From Aliarcobacter vitoriensis (GTDB lineage Bacteria > Campylobacterota > Campylobacteria > Campylobacterales > Arcobacteraceae): DNA of 56,428 bases. The translations under genes were made by a program, and so were the position numbers. Shown one piece after another: positions 16,939 to 26,492 of this stretch. The stretch's first letter is position 1, and each line of letters opens with the position of its first letter. Location: NCBI RefSeq assembly GCF_003316695.1, contig NZ_PDKB01000017.1, positions 1 through 56,428 of the forward strand, read 5' to 3'. Below the pieces are notes generated by a model. It had not been told where the DNA came from and did no database searches. It saw nothing but the letters and a program-made list of their open reading frames with translations.

Positions 16939-17247
16939 CTACTTGATTTTTTCACTACTTGTATCAGTATTACCTTTTAAATCTTTCCAAGTCATTTCAA
17001 CAGTATCTCCAACTTTTGCTCCCGTAAATGAGAATTTAAAGTATGGATCTTTTGATAAAAATTGACTTGAACTTACTTCATAAACAACTTTATCTCCAAC
17101 TTTTGCAACTAAATAAGTAATAAAATTCGCCTCTTTTTTTGCTCTTTGTGCTTCTTGATAACTTAACATTTCATGACTTGCCAAAGCTTTTACTTCACAA
17201 ACACCATTTTTATCTATTTTTGCTTTTATTTTTGTAGTTCCTGACAT
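16939..17247 (-). CDS. soxZ: SoxZ, carrier-complex subunit
   Basis: 102 residues and no signal peptide, as expected because SoxZ is exported bound to SoxY through the Tat pathway. A compact beta-sandwich with KIKAKIDKNGVCEVKALASHEM at the start and GDTVEMTWKDLKGNTDTSS near the end, both typical of SoxZ. It binds SoxY and presents its carrier arm to SoxAX, SoxB and SoxCD. It lies 58 nt after soxY and 32 nt before soxA. Confidence 0.95.
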   Translation of the reverse strand: MSGTTKIKAKIDKNGVCEVKALASHEMLSYQEAQRAKKEANFITYLVAKVGDKVVYEVSSSQFLSKDPYFKFSFTGAKVGDTVEMTWKDLKGNTDTSSEKIK

Positions 17248-17305
17248 ACTATATCCTTTTTAATTTATTTATATTTTTAATTCTTTATTTTTTATGATGA
17301 TAAAA

Positions 17306-17752
17306 TCAACCACCACAACCACCAAGTGTAACTTTAATCTCTTTAGTTGCAGAGTGTAATTTCCCATCAACTTCTGCAATAACAGTAACTTTCCCTGTTT
17401 GAGCCATTTTAATTCTAAATGCATAATCTAAAACCATACTATCATTTACAGTAAATACTGCAACTGTACTTTCAGGATTTGCATCTTGGAATACTGCAAT
17501 TTTTGAAGCTTTTAATTTTGTATCAAATGATATAGGCACAACTGCTCCATTTTCTGCAATTTCTGGTGCTTTTAAGTTAATACCACTTTCAGTTGTAGCA
17601 GTTGTTCCAAAAAGCTCTTTTATTGCTTCATCAACTTTTGTAGCAGTCCAAGCTTTTGGCTTGCTTGCTCTAAAATCTTCTGCACTCAAATTTGTAGTTG
17701 CAATTGCAACAGCACTTAAACCTATTCCTAAAAATTTTCTTCTATCTAACAT
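17306..17752 (-). CDS. soxY: SoxY, sulfur-carrier protein
   Basis: 148 residues. A twin-arginine-like start (LDRRKFLGIGLSAVAIATT) and the diagnostic C-terminal swinging arm GGCGG, whose cysteine carries the sulfur intermediates through the cycle. The body is the immunoglobulin-like SoxY fold. Forms the SoxYZ heterodimer with the next gene. Only one soxYZ pair is present in this window, whereas several Campylobacterota carry two. Confidence 0.96.
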   Translation of the reverse strand: MLDRRKFLGIGLSAVAIATTNLSAEDFRASKPKAWTATKVDEAIKELFGTTATTESGINLKAPEIAENGAVVPISFDTKLKASKIAVFQDANPESTVAVFTVNDSMVLDYAFRIKMAQTGKVTVIAEVDGKLHSATKEIKVTLGGCGG

Positions 17753-17767
17753 AATTCATCCTTTATT

Positions 17768-18121
17768 TTAATTTATTGTTTTTATATATGCAACAACAGC
17801 TTTAATCTCATCATCACTTAACCAACCATTTCTTCCAAAAGCTGGCATTGAAGTAGTTGGATTTGTCGTTGATGGATCAAAAATTTTGTCATATAAAACT
17901 TCCTGCGGCCACAAAGCTAAAAATTGTAGTTTTGGTCCCATATTTCCTGGTCCATCAAGTTCTTTACCATTTGCATCATGACATGCCAAACAATTTCCTT
18001 TAGTATTTGTATTAAAAATTTCTTCTCCCTTTTTAATCAAATCACTATCCAAAGCAAAGCTATTTAAAGCTAAAAAAGAACTTATTGATAAAACAGTTAC
18101 ATATTTTTTGATTAATGTCAT
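17768..18121 (-). CDS. soxX: SoxX, mono-heme cytochrome c subunit of SoxAX
   Basis: 117 residues with a signal peptide (about 1-23). Heme site CLACHDANGK near residues 42-51, SoxX signature GPGNMGPKL, and the distal methionine in TTSMPAFGRNG. It partners SoxA and passes electrons from thiosulfate coupling towards the cytochrome pool. Inserted between soxD and soxY in one continuous transcript (10 nt after soxD). Confidence 0.92.
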   Translation of the reverse strand: MTLIKKYVTVLSISSFLALNSFALDSDLIKKGEEIFNTNTKGNCLACHDANGKELDGPGNMGPKLQFLALWPQEVLYDKIFDPSTTNPTTSMPAFGRNGWLSDDEIKAVVAYIKTIN

Positions 18122-18130
18122 TTGAAATCC

Positions 18131-19339
18131 TTATTTACTTGAATTAATCATATAATCAATGATTTCTTTTGTTTTTTCATCGCTTATATCCACTCCACCT
18201 TTAGGTGGCATAGTATTTATACCATTTATTCCATTATAATAAACTTGTTCTAAGCCTTTTTCCATAACCTTTATCCAAGCTTCTTTATCCCCAACAACTG
18301 GTGCTCCAATAGCTGCATTTGAGTGACAAGCTGAACAATTAGTTTCATAATCTACTTGTCCAGGAAGCATAATACTTGTATCCAATTTTGGTAACTCTCT
18401 AAGCGTTGAAAGTGGTTCATTTGCAGTTTTAGTTAAATCATCTTGAATTCTTAAAACAAGATTTTCAACATCACCTTGAATACAATCTTTCATACATCTA
18501 GTTCCAGTTCCATAATTTGTTGGATTACCAAGATATTCCGTCATATTTTTTACACCTTGAATTGGATTATCAGTTGTGTTTGTTTCAGGATAAAATCCAT
18601 TTACATTTGGCATAACAATTTTCAAAAATTTCTCTTTATCTAACACATAATCATCATCTAATTCTTCACCATCTATTGTAATATCATTTAAAGATAATAA
18701 ATAAGCAGTTAAAGCATAAGTTTCACTATTTGTTAAAGTTTTTGGAGCATTAAATGGCATCGATTCTTGAACATACCAAAATAATGTACTAGCATATGGC
18801 CAAAATGAACCTATTGTTTTATCAGGGCTTTCTGGATTTGGATGTTCATCTGCTGGATTTAGTCTTTGTTTTTTCAAACTTTCAACAGTTCCACCAGCTA
18901 GTTTTGGATAACCTTTTCCTCCACTTCCAAAATCACCATGACACATAACACATTGAGCATCATAAAGTTCAGCTCCCTCTTCTACACTTCCTTGGGCTTT
19001 TTTTGGTTGCCCATTTTCATCTAAAACAGCTTTTCCATGTTTCATATCAAATTCTGGTAATCCTGTACCATCATACATAACATCTAAATCCCAAGCTGCA
19101 ATTTCAGTAGGAGTTGCATCTCTTCCTATATTAAACTTAGTACTATTTATATTTACATGGTATTGTGTATATTTTTCATCTTTTATCGGATATTTCACTC
19201 CTCCATCAACTGATGTTTGAGTTTCATTATTTGTACTTGATGATTTATCAGATGTATCATTACAACCAGTAGCTACTACTATAAAACCAACAGCTAAAAG
19301 AGCAATTTTAAGCTTTGTGATGTTTTCTAATATGAACAT
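18131..19339 (-). CDS. soxD: SoxD, diheme cytochrome subunit of sulfane dehydrogenase
   Basis: 402 residues with two heme sites, CVMCHGDFG and CSACHSNAA, and with SoxD-like spacing and the MPPKGG methionine loop at the end. The signal region ends in VVATGC, a lipobox, so the protein may be membrane-anchored rather than soluble. The ATG at 19337-19339 has AAGGAG 8 nt upstream and overlaps the soxC end by 32 nt, indicating coupled translation. It accepts six electrons from SoxC during sulfane oxidation. Confidence 0.92.
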   Translation of the reverse strand: MFILENITKLKIALLAVGFIVVATGCNDTSDKSSSTNNETQTSVDGGVKYPIKDEKYTQYHVNINSTKFNIGRDATPTEIAAWDLDVMYDGTGLPEFDMKHGKAVLDENGQPKKAQGSVEEGAELYDAQCVMCHGDFGSGGKGYPKLAGGTVESLKKQRLNPADEHPNPESPDKTIGSFWPYASTLFWYVQESMPFNAPKTLTNSETYALTAYLLSLNDITIDGEELDDDYVLDKEKFLKIVMPNVNGFYPETNTTDNPIQGVKNMTEYLGNPTNYGTGTRCMKDCIQGDVENLVLRIQDDLTKTANEPLSTLRELPKLDTSIMLPGQVDYETNCSACHSNAAIGAPVVGDKEAWIKVMEKGLEQVYYNGINGINTMPPKGGVDISDEKTKEIIDYMINSSK

Positions 19340-20642
19340 TGTTACACTCTCCTTTATCTGTAATTTCCCAAGTTACTATTGCATTTCTATGGTAAACTGA
19401 CTCAACTCCAACGGCACTTGTTTCTTGATCAATTGTTGGTTGAATATTTCCAAAATCATCATAAGCACGACTTGAAAGAAGTATGGGTTTTCCATCCCAT
19501 TTATAAATAAAACTAAATCTCGTCCAAGATTTTGGTAAAACTAAACCTTTAAGTTTTGCTTCAACCCAATTATTTCCACCGTCAAAAGATATATCAACAC
19601 CTTTTACTGTTCCATGTCCACTCCAAGCAATACCTTCTATTTCTACCATATCACCAGCTTTTAGTTGTGTCCAAGGTTTTTCTGGACATGGTTTTGTAAT
19701 AACTGAATTTACTTCATTTACCCAAAAGAATCTTATAGATTTTCCATCTTTTTGAAGCATAGTATATTTTGAAGTTTCTTCCTTTGCATGCCAAGGTTTG
19801 TCACTAAATTCTAATCTATTTAACCATTTAGTATTTAAATTACCTTCCCAACCTGGAACAACAAGCCTTATTGGATAACCTTGTTCTGCCCTTAAAGCTT
19901 CACCATTTTGTCCCCAAACAACCATCACATCATCAAGAGCTTTTTCTACTGGAATTGTTCTTGGATTTGAAGCATTATCACTTCCAACAGCTAACATCCA
20001 AACTGCATCTTTTTCTAAACCAATATCTTCAAGTATTGTTTTTAGCATAACTCCAGTCCATTGTGCTGAACTCATCATACCTTTCATAAACTGTAAGCTA
20101 TTAAATTGTGGAGCTCTCCATTCTGGACTTCCATTTGCTGGACATTCGATAAAATATGTTCTTGTTTCACTTGGATATCTTTTAATATCTTCTAGTGTGA
20201 GAACTACCTCTTTCTTTACTTTACCATGAATCATCAATCTATACTCATTTGGATCAATGTGTGCTGTTCCACCATGATTTCTAGTAAAAAATAATCCATT
20301 TGGAGTAATTATCCCTTCACTTTCATGAATTGGGCACATTGATATAGATGCATATGCATCACCAGATGATAATAAATCATGAGTCCTTCTAATATTATTA
20401 TGTTCATAAGGAGATGGTAATCCATAAGGATTTTTATTTACAACATCTCCAAGCTTCTGTCCCCAAGGTGCTTCATTTATAATTGCTGGATCATCTGCTC
20501 TTAAAGCAACTGGCGATAATACTGATGCAACACTCAAAGCTCCAGCTGAGTACATAGCAGTTTTTTTAAAAAAATCTCTTCTGCTAGTTACTTCTACAAC
20601 TTCAGAATTTTTACTATTATCTAAAACTTTACTGCTCTCCAA
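19308..20642 (-). CDS. soxC: SoxC, molybdopterin subunit of sulfane dehydrogenase
   Basis: 444 residues. Tat signal (TSRRDFFKKTAMYSAG). Sulfite-oxidase-type Moco domain with the cysteine ligand in TYFIECPANGSPEW, the MCPIHESEGIITPN segment, and a C-terminal Mo-Co dimerisation domain (GVDISFDGGNNWVEA). SoxCD oxidises the sulfane sulfur on SoxY, so its presence predicts complete thiosulfate oxidation without stored sulfur. First gene of the operon; the 222 bp upstream carry AT-rich palindromes (AAGTTAAATTTAAACTT at 20702-20718 and AATATTAAATATT at 20720-20732) that may be regulatory. Confidence 0.95.
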   Translation of the reverse strand: MESSKVLDNSKNSEVVEVTSRRDFFKKTAMYSAGALSVASVLSPVALRADDPAIINEAPWGQKLGDVVNKNPYGLPSPYEHNNIRRTHDLLSSGDAYASISMCPIHESEGIITPNGLFFTRNHGGTAHIDPNEYRLMIHGKVKKEVVLTLEDIKRYPSETRTYFIECPANGSPEWRAPQFNSLQFMKGMMSSAQWTGVMLKTILEDIGLEKDAVWMLAVGSDNASNPRTIPVEKALDDVMVVWGQNGEALRAEQGYPIRLVVPGWEGNLNTKWLNRLEFSDKPWHAKEETSKYTMLQKDGKSIRFFWVNEVNSVITKPCPEKPWTQLKAGDMVEIEGIAWSGHGTVKGVDISFDGGNNWVEAKLKGLVLPKSWTRFSFIYKWDGKPILLSSRAYDDFGNIQPTIDQETSAVGVESVYHRNAIVTWEITDKGECNNVHIRKHHKA

Positions 20643-20824
20643 GCTAACCTCCTATAAAAATTTATTTAAATCTATATTCTCAATTTGATTATAAATACCA
20701 TAAGTTAAATTTAAACTTAAAATATTAAATATTCTTATATAGATTTAAAATTCTACACCCATTGAGTAGCATAAATATAGCATTAAAAATAAGTTTTTAT
20801 TGATTATTTTATTTTCTTATAATT

Positions 20825-20857
20825 AAAAAAACAGCAAGTTATAATTTGCTGTTTTTT
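20825..20857. terminator. Intrinsic terminator after the antiporter gene
   Basis: Stem AACAGCAA (20830-20837) / TTGCTGTT (20846-20853), extended by A/T pairs, so A and T tracts flank both sides. It lies 8 nt past the minus-strand antiporter stop and separates it from soxC. Confidence 0.8.
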
Positions 20858-20864
20858 ATAAAGT

Positions 20865-22031
20865 TTAGTTGATTTGAGGATTTACTTTAAAGAATTTATA
20901 TAGTTTTCTAATAATTACCATTAAAAGTAAACCATCTATCATACTTGCAATAATAAATGAAAAATATTCAGATTCACTAATCAATCCATAATTGTATGAA
21001 AGCATTGCAATTGCAACCATAAAAGTAAGTGGCATAGAATCACTTAAAGCAAAAAGTGCAGTTTGTTTTGGTTTTAGATATTTTAAAAATACTAAATAAG
21101 AGCTAATAAACCTTATACTAACAATTGCACACATAATAAATAGTGCATGAGTTAAAATATCTAAAGTTATCATATCTAATTTTACAGTTGAACCAGTATA
21201 TATAAAAAATATTGGAGCAAAAAAACCAAAACCAAAAGATTCTATTTTGTGTAGAAGTTCTTGTTTTTGATGAAAAAACATTTTAAAGAAAAGTCCAGCT
21301 GTAAATGCTCCCAAAACAACATCTATTTTTAAAATTAGCATAATAGATACTAATATTAAAAGTAGTGATATCGAAAATCTTATATCTTGGTCATGTTTAT
21401 CATCAACATTATCTGGAATTAAATATTTTTTTACTTCAGGAAACCACCAAAAAGTCATATATGAAAATCTTAATAATAAAATCGTAGCAGCAACAACTCC
21501 TATAATAGTAAGGATAGAAATAAAGAAATTACTACTTAATCCATACTCTGTCCAACCAGCAAATAAGGTAAGTGCCAAAATACTTATTATTTCTCCAACA
21601 ACACCTATTGATAAGGCAAGATTTAGCCATGGTTCTTCTTTTCCATACTCTTTTATAAGCATCATTAACATTCCAAGAGAGAAGATAGGAAGAGCAACAA
21701 AATAAGTTAAACCTAAATCAAAAATCCAACAAACAATACCTGAAATAGTGTATAGAAGTATAAAATATAAAATAACATTTACAGCCATAGTAGATTTTAT
21801 AACTTTTACTAATTTGAAATTTATTTCTAATCCTGCTAAAAACATCAAATAAACAAAGCCAAACTTAGCAACAAGTTTTAATGTCTCATCATCATAAATA
21901 AGACCTAAATAACCACAAAGTAATCCTAACAATATTTCTATAACAACAACTGGTGTTTTTATAAGCTTTGAAATAAGTGGAGATACCATAATTATGGTAC
22001 AAATCGTAATAATTAAAAGTATTTTTTCCAT
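20865..22031 (-). CDS. Kef-type monovalent cation:proton antiporter (CPA2)
   Basis: 388 residues, about 11-12 membrane helices throughout, with the Kef/NhaA-like motifs VVVIEILLGLLCGYLG, FLAGLEINFKL and LGAFTAGLFFKM. No cytosolic TrkA-N regulatory domain follows, so the protein is the bare transport unit. It should exchange Na+ or K+ for H+ across the inner membrane. It is preceded 26 nt upstream by the helicase gene on the same strand, possibly cotranscribed. Confidence 0.85.
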   Translation of the reverse strand: MEKILLIITICTIIMVSPLISKLIKTPVVVIEILLGLLCGYLGLIYDDETLKLVAKFGFVYLMFLAGLEINFKLVKVIKSTMAVNVILYFILLYTISGIVCWIFDLGLTYFVALPIFSLGMLMMLIKEYGKEEPWLNLALSIGVVGEIISILALTLFAGWTEYGLSSNFFISILTIIGVVAATILLLRFSYMTFWWFPEVKKYLIPDNVDDKHDQDIRFSISLLLILVSIMLILKIDVVLGAFTAGLFFKMFFHQKQELLHKIESFGFGFFAPIFFIYTGSTVKLDMITLDILTHALFIMCAIVSIRFISSYLVFLKYLKPKQTALFALSDSMPLTFMVAIAMLSYNYGLISESEYFSFIIASMIDGLLLMVIIRKLYKFFKVNPQIN

Positions 22032-22057
22032 ATTTTTCCTAAAAAAATATCAACATT

Positions 22058-24100
22058 TTATTGATTTTCATCTTTGATTAATCCAGCTTCTTTTAAAAAT
22101 GGACTATAAATAAAAGTTAATTTTTTTATTTTGTCATATTTTGCATAAGATAGATATAAAATATCCTTTGCTCTTGTAACGGCAACATAAAAAAGACGTC
22201 TCTCTTCTTCCAAACTTCCACCTTTACTCATAAGTTTTCTATTTGGAAATCTTCCATCCATAAGATCTATTACATAAACTTCTTTAAACTCTAACCCTTT
22301 ACTTGCATGGATTGATAAAAGGTTTACTCCTTCTCCTTCACTTAATTCACTTCCGCCTAAAATCATAGAATTGATAAATTTTGATAAATCACTAAAATTT
22401 CTTGAAAGATTTTTTAAAAGCATTGCTTTTCTATTGATTTTAGCTAAGGCTTTTGTTTTTTGTATTGGATTTATTGTTCCATCTTTTTGAGTTGCTCTTT
22501 TTGTAGATAAAAACTCTTTAATTTTTGAATAAGCCATTGATGAACCAATCATAGTTATTAAACTTTCAGGATTTTTTGTTCTTCTTAATTGTTTGAAAAG
22601 TAAATATAAATCATATAAATACTTTGCACTATCAACATTTAGTTTTGGATGTTTTAATATAGGATTTGATAAAAAAGATTCTTCAAAATTACAATCTTTA
22701 TATTTAGATACACTTCCTAATTCTAAAAAATCATCAAAAAGTCCTAGTTGCTGATTTTTAACTTTTTTATTATCAAAAGGGTTATTTATAGATGGATTAG
22801 GAGAAAAAAGTCCCTGAAAAATATTTCCATCTCCTAAAGTAATCAAAGCATCGAACAAATCTTTTGCAACGGCTTTTCCTATGCCTTTGCCATGTTCTAC
22901 TATATGAATAAATGCCATCATATCATTGTTTGAAACTTGTAATACCAAAATATCAAGTATAAATTTAACCTCTACTGAATCAAAAAAACTCATTCCACCT
23001 TTTCTTTTAGCTGGAATTGAAAACTCTCTTAAATTTGCTTCTATTCCATCTGCACTTGAGTTATTTCGATAAATTATTGCTATTTCATTATGTGGAGTTT
23101 GACTTTGTGAAATCAGTTTTGAAATATATTCATATTGAGAAAAAAGTTCATCAAAAGCTAAAAGTTTTGGCTGGTAAATAGCTTCACTTCTTACAACTTC
23201 AAGTTTTTTTTCATAAATTCTTTCATTGAACTCTATAACTTTTGTTGCTAAATCTAAAATAGGTTTAGTTGAACGATAGTTTTTTCTTAAAGTAAAAACA
23301 TTTGAATCATTATATCTTTTTGAAAAAGTAGAGATAATTCCAATATCTGAACCATTGAAAGCATAAATACTTTGGTCATAATCTCCTACACAAAACAGAG
23401 ATTTTGGTTTAAAAGCATCAAGTAATCTTCCTTGCAAAGGATTTGTATCTTGATATTCATCTACTAAAATTTCTTTAAATTCAAAATCTTTATCTCCTAA
23501 AACTTCAAGCATAGTTGTAAGCAAATCATCAAAGTTTACATATCCATACTCTTTTTTTAGAGTGTTAAACTCGTCAATAACATCTTCATATATTAAAGTA
23601 TATATTTCATGTGCTGGACTTTTTTCTTTTATCCATGTTGAAAAATCTTCATTATTATGAGAATTTAAATATAAAGAGTACATATCGTATAAATATCCAC
23701 CATCATAAGGCGAAGCTTCATCGCTTCTATCCATAAAAACTCGTTTTTCATATAAGGATTTAAATAAAGTTTTTAATTCATTTGGTTGTTTTAATGCAAT
23801 ATTTAAGTTTAGCTCTTTTAAAAGCTTATACGAAACGGAGTGAAAAGTTCCAGCTGTAATTTTTTTAGCTATCTCATTTCCAAATATTTTAGAAACCCTA
23901 GAAACCATCTCTTGGGCTGCTTTATTTGTAAAAGTAAGTAGTAAAATTTCTTTGGGATTAATACCAGAATTCAACAAATAAGATATTCTTCCAACAATCG
24001 TAGATGTTTTTCCTGTTCCTGCACTTGCAATTATAAGATTATATCCGCTTCTGCAAGTTGCTGCTAAGAGTTGTTCTTGATTTAAGTTTGATAGAGGCAT
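22058..24100 (-). CDS. UvrD/Rep-family ATP-dependent DNA helicase
   Basis: 680 residues. Superfamily 1A motifs in order: LNQEQLLAA (Q motif), ASAGTGKTST (Walker A, residues about 25-34), LLTFTNKAA, FKEILVDEYQDTN (Walker B), VGDYDQSIYAFNGS, LRKNYRST, NLLSIHASKGLEFKEVY and LFYVAVTRAKDILYLSYA. The length fits Rep/PcrA-like helicases acting 3'-5' in replication restart or repair. Campylobacterota often carry more than one paralog, so I give no gene symbol. Confidence 0.92.
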   Translation of the reverse strand: MPLSNLNQEQLLAATCRSGYNLIIASAGTGKTSTIVGRISYLLNSGINPKEILLLTFTNKAAQEMVSRVSKIFGNEIAKKITAGTFHSVSYKLLKELNLNIALKQPNELKTLFKSLYEKRVFMDRSDEASPYDGGYLYDMYSLYLNSHNNEDFSTWIKEKSPAHEIYTLIYEDVIDEFNTLKKEYGYVNFDDLLTTMLEVLGDKDFEFKEILVDEYQDTNPLQGRLLDAFKPKSLFCVGDYDQSIYAFNGSDIGIISTFSKRYNDSNVFTLRKNYRSTKPILDLATKVIEFNERIYEKKLEVVRSEAIYQPKLLAFDELFSQYEYISKLISQSQTPHNEIAIIYRNNSSADGIEANLREFSIPAKRKGGMSFFDSVEVKFILDILVLQVSNNDMMAFIHIVEHGKGIGKAVAKDLFDALITLGDGNIFQGLFSPNPSINNPFDNKKVKNQQLGLFDDFLELGSVSKYKDCNFEESFLSNPILKHPKLNVDSAKYLYDLYLLFKQLRRTKNPESLITMIGSSMAYSKIKEFLSTKRATQKDGTINPIQKTKALAKINRKAMLLKNLSRNFSDLSKFINSMILGGSELSEGEGVNLLSIHASKGLEFKEVYVIDLMDGRFPNRKLMSKGGSLEEERRLFYVAVTRAKDILYLSYAKYDKIKKLTFIYSPFLKEAGLIKDENQ

Positions 24101-24189
24101 TTTTAGGCTTATTTAATTATTGTATAAAGTGAAATCATTTTGGAATAGTATCATAAAAGTTTTAAGAAAGATTGAAAAAAAGACAAAAA

Positions 24190-24218
24190 AAAAGGTCGCC
24201 TAGGGGAAGCGACCTTTT
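24190..24218. terminator. Strong GC-rich terminator hairpin
   Basis: Perfect 10-bp stem AAAAGGTCGC / GCGACCTTTT with a 9-nt loop, flanked by an A run on the left (a T run on the minus strand). It sits about 125 nt past the stop of the minus-strand NnrS gene and is the most GC-rich non-coding spot nearby. The rest of 24101-24341 shows no gene. Confidence 0.8.
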
Positions 24219-24341
24219 CTACACAAGGAAACATAAAAAAATTATCTATTTAAGAAACTTATCTTAAAAATACTCGTATAAATTAAGCTATGTTAAACTT
24301 AACTTATACCGAAATTATACACTAAAAAGATTAATCGAAAA

Positions 24342-25568
24342 TTAATTCGAACTCCATTTTGAAATATTTTCTACCTTTTTTTCATTTTCCACTAAAATAG
24401 TAATGTATTTAAAAGACCATATTATAAGGGCTAAAACTAACAAAATAGCACTTAACTCTATAAAAAAGATATAGTTTAAACCAAAATTTGAACTAATTGA
24501 AGCAAAGATTCTAATAAAAGTTAAAATCTGAACTGCAACAAAAACTGAAACTGCAAAAAGTTTTGTTTCTATTTTTCTTCCAGAGTGTCCTAAAACAACT
24601 CTAGTTCCAAATCCAACTAAAACTGTAACAAAATATCCAATAGCAATAGTATGAATTACAACTTTCTCAAAGAAAAAATTTGGGTTAATAAAAGCAAAAA
24701 TTCCTTCAATAATTGATATAAAAAATGCAATTAAAATCCAATACAATCCCAAATGTAAAATCCAAACAATTGGAGGAACTTTAAAAGTTGGTAATTTCCA
24801 TATAAATAACTCTCTTACTAAAAATATAAAAATAGGAATATCAGAAATTAGATTTAATTTAGGATTATCAAAAGATAGCAATATAACTTTTAAAATAAGT
24901 AATAGAAATAATATATCTAAAAGTTTGCTACTTTTATTTATAACATAGTTTGGAACCATAACTCTTGTAAAAAAAGGTATCATTCTTTGAGAAATTGCAA
25001 AAACAATCATAAATAAAAAGAGATAAAAACCACTATTTATAGCAACTTTTGATAGCATATAAGAGTTTGTAAACTCTAAATTTGAAGCAATGTAAAAAAA
25101 GTGAGATATAAGTCCAGCTATAAAAGAAATTAAAACCCATTTTGTATCATTTTTATCTTTCATAATACTTTTTTTATGAATTGAATATAGCAATTTAAAG
25201 CTCATAATCTGAACAATAAAAAGTATCATTTGGAAAATAAAAGTTATTTTTGAATAAAAAATCAAAGATAAAAAAATACCAATACTGGCAAATAAATATA
25301 TAAAAAATTGCTTCATATATTCACTTACAGCTATTTCACTTTGCATCAAAAATTTTGGAAAAACAACAAATAAAAACCCTAAAAAAAACTGTATAAAAAC
25401 AACAAATATTAAACTATAAGCATGATAAGTTAAAAGTGAACTATCTAAATTTATTATATTAGAGTAAGCAAAAGCAAATATTGTAATAAAAAGTATGAAA
25501 AAAACTATACCATTTGTAAAAAATGGTTGATGTGGCTGAGAAGCAAATTTTTTATACCAAGAATTCAT
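24342..25568 (-). CDS. nnrS: NnrS family membrane protein
   Basis: 408 residues, about 12 membrane helices. NnrS features: the N-terminal HQPFFTNG motif, LTYHAYSLIF with a His in the second helix region, VFPKFLMQ, and FGTRVVLGHSGRK, the conserved GHSGR loop. NnrS proteins are heme- and copper-containing membrane proteins that protect against nitric oxide by limiting iron depletion. Monocistronic, with its own terminator. An inverted repeat TATCAA-N7-TTGATA lies 43 bp upstream of the start (25611-25629). Confidence 0.88.
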   Translation of the reverse strand: MNSWYKKFASQPHQPFFTNGIVFFILFITIFAFAYSNIINLDSSLLTYHAYSLIFVVFIQFFLGFLFVVFPKFLMQSEIAVSEYMKQFFIYLFASIGIFLSLIFYSKITFIFQMILFIVQIMSFKLLYSIHKKSIMKDKNDTKWVLISFIAGLISHFFYIASNLEFTNSYMLSKVAINSGFYLFLFMIVFAISQRMIPFFTRVMVPNYVINKSSKLLDILFLLLILKVILLSFDNPKLNLISDIPIFIFLVRELFIWKLPTFKVPPIVWILHLGLYWILIAFFISIIEGIFAFINPNFFFEKVVIHTIAIGYFVTVLVGFGTRVVLGHSGRKIETKLFAVSVFVAVQILTFIRIFASISSNFGLNYIFFIELSAILLVLALIIWSFKYITILVENEKKVENISKWSSN

Positions 25569-25640
25569 AAAATCTCCTAAATATTAATTTAGAAGATTTT
25601 ATCTATTTTTTATCAAATCTACCTTGATATTAAACAAGAT

Positions 25641-26366
25641 CTAAAGATTATTCAACTCTTTACAAGCAATATCTAATTTCATATCACAAGCTTGTTTAAA
25701 ATATTGTTTTGCTTTATTTTTATTTTGTGATAAAAACTTTCCATCAATATACATAACTCCCAAATTGTAACAAGCATAAGAATATCCTAAATCACAAGAT
25801 TTTTGATATAGATTTATAGCTGTTAAAGGAGATTGTTCTACACCATCTGCATTATTGTATTTTAGTGCCAAAGAAAAACAAGCTTTAGGATTGTTTAATT
25901 CACAAGCTTTTGTATAAAACTCTACAGCTTTAAAATTATCTTGCTCTACACCATTCCCCTTTTCATACATTGTTGCCAAGTTAAGACAAGAAAAACTAAT
26001 TCCATCTTTACAAGTTTTTATATACAAATCAACAGCTTTAAAACTATCACTTTGTACTCCTTGTCCTTTTTCATACATATATGCTAAATTATAACAAGCA
26101 TTTTTATGCCCTTCATCACAAGCTTTTGTAAATAATTGAAAAGCTTTTTCATAGTTTTTAGCTATATGTTCACCCTTGTAATACATAAGTCCTAAATTAT
26201 AACAACCAGCAAATGCACCTTTTTCACAAGCATTTTTAAATATATTTGCAGCTTCTAAGACATTACCTTTTTCAAGTTCTAAATAACCATCTTCTACCAA
26301 ACTTGCATTTGATATTTGAAAAGAAAAAAATGATACAAACAAAAGTTTAAGTATATTTCTAATCAT
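25641..26366 (-). CDS. Exported Sel1-repeat protein with paired cysteines (Hcp-like)
   Basis: 241 residues with a signal peptide (about 1-21). Five to six 36-residue Sel1 repeats, each built on A.FxxACExGxxxxCYNLGxMYxxGxGV. Each repeat carries a Cys pair eight residues apart, the pattern of Helicobacter cysteine-rich proteins (HcpA family), which fold as disulfide-stapled alpha/alpha repeats in the periplasm or outside the cell. Likely a protein-binding scaffold; the old beta-lactamase label for this family should not be taken as a function. Confidence 0.88.
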   Translation of the reverse strand: MIRNILKLLFVSFFSFQISNASLVEDGYLELEKGNVLEAANIFKNACEKGAFAGCYNLGLMYYKGEHIAKNYEKAFQLFTKACDEGHKNACYNLAYMYEKGQGVQSDSFKAVDLYIKTCKDGISFSCLNLATMYEKGNGVEQDNFKAVEFYTKACELNNPKACFSLALKYNNADGVEQSPLTAINLYQKSCDLGYSYACYNLGVMYIDGKFLSQNKNKAKQYFKQACDMKLDIACKELNNL

Positions 26367-26452
26367 AATTAACTCCTTTAAAATAAAAAGATTTTACGAA
26401 ACATGTTACTATTTTTAGATTAATTAAAGATAAATTAGAGAGATTTTAAAAG

Positions 26453-26483
26453 ATTATAGCTTAGAATTTTTCTAAGCTATAAT
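26453..26483. terminator. Terminator hairpin after tpx
   Basis: Perfect 14-bp inverted repeat ATTATAGCTTAGAA / TTCTAAGCTATAAT with a 3-nt loop, 10 nt past the tpx stop; on the minus strand it is followed by CTTTT. It is probably the end of the tpx transcript. Confidence 0.75.
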
Positions 26484-26492
26484 TATATTATT

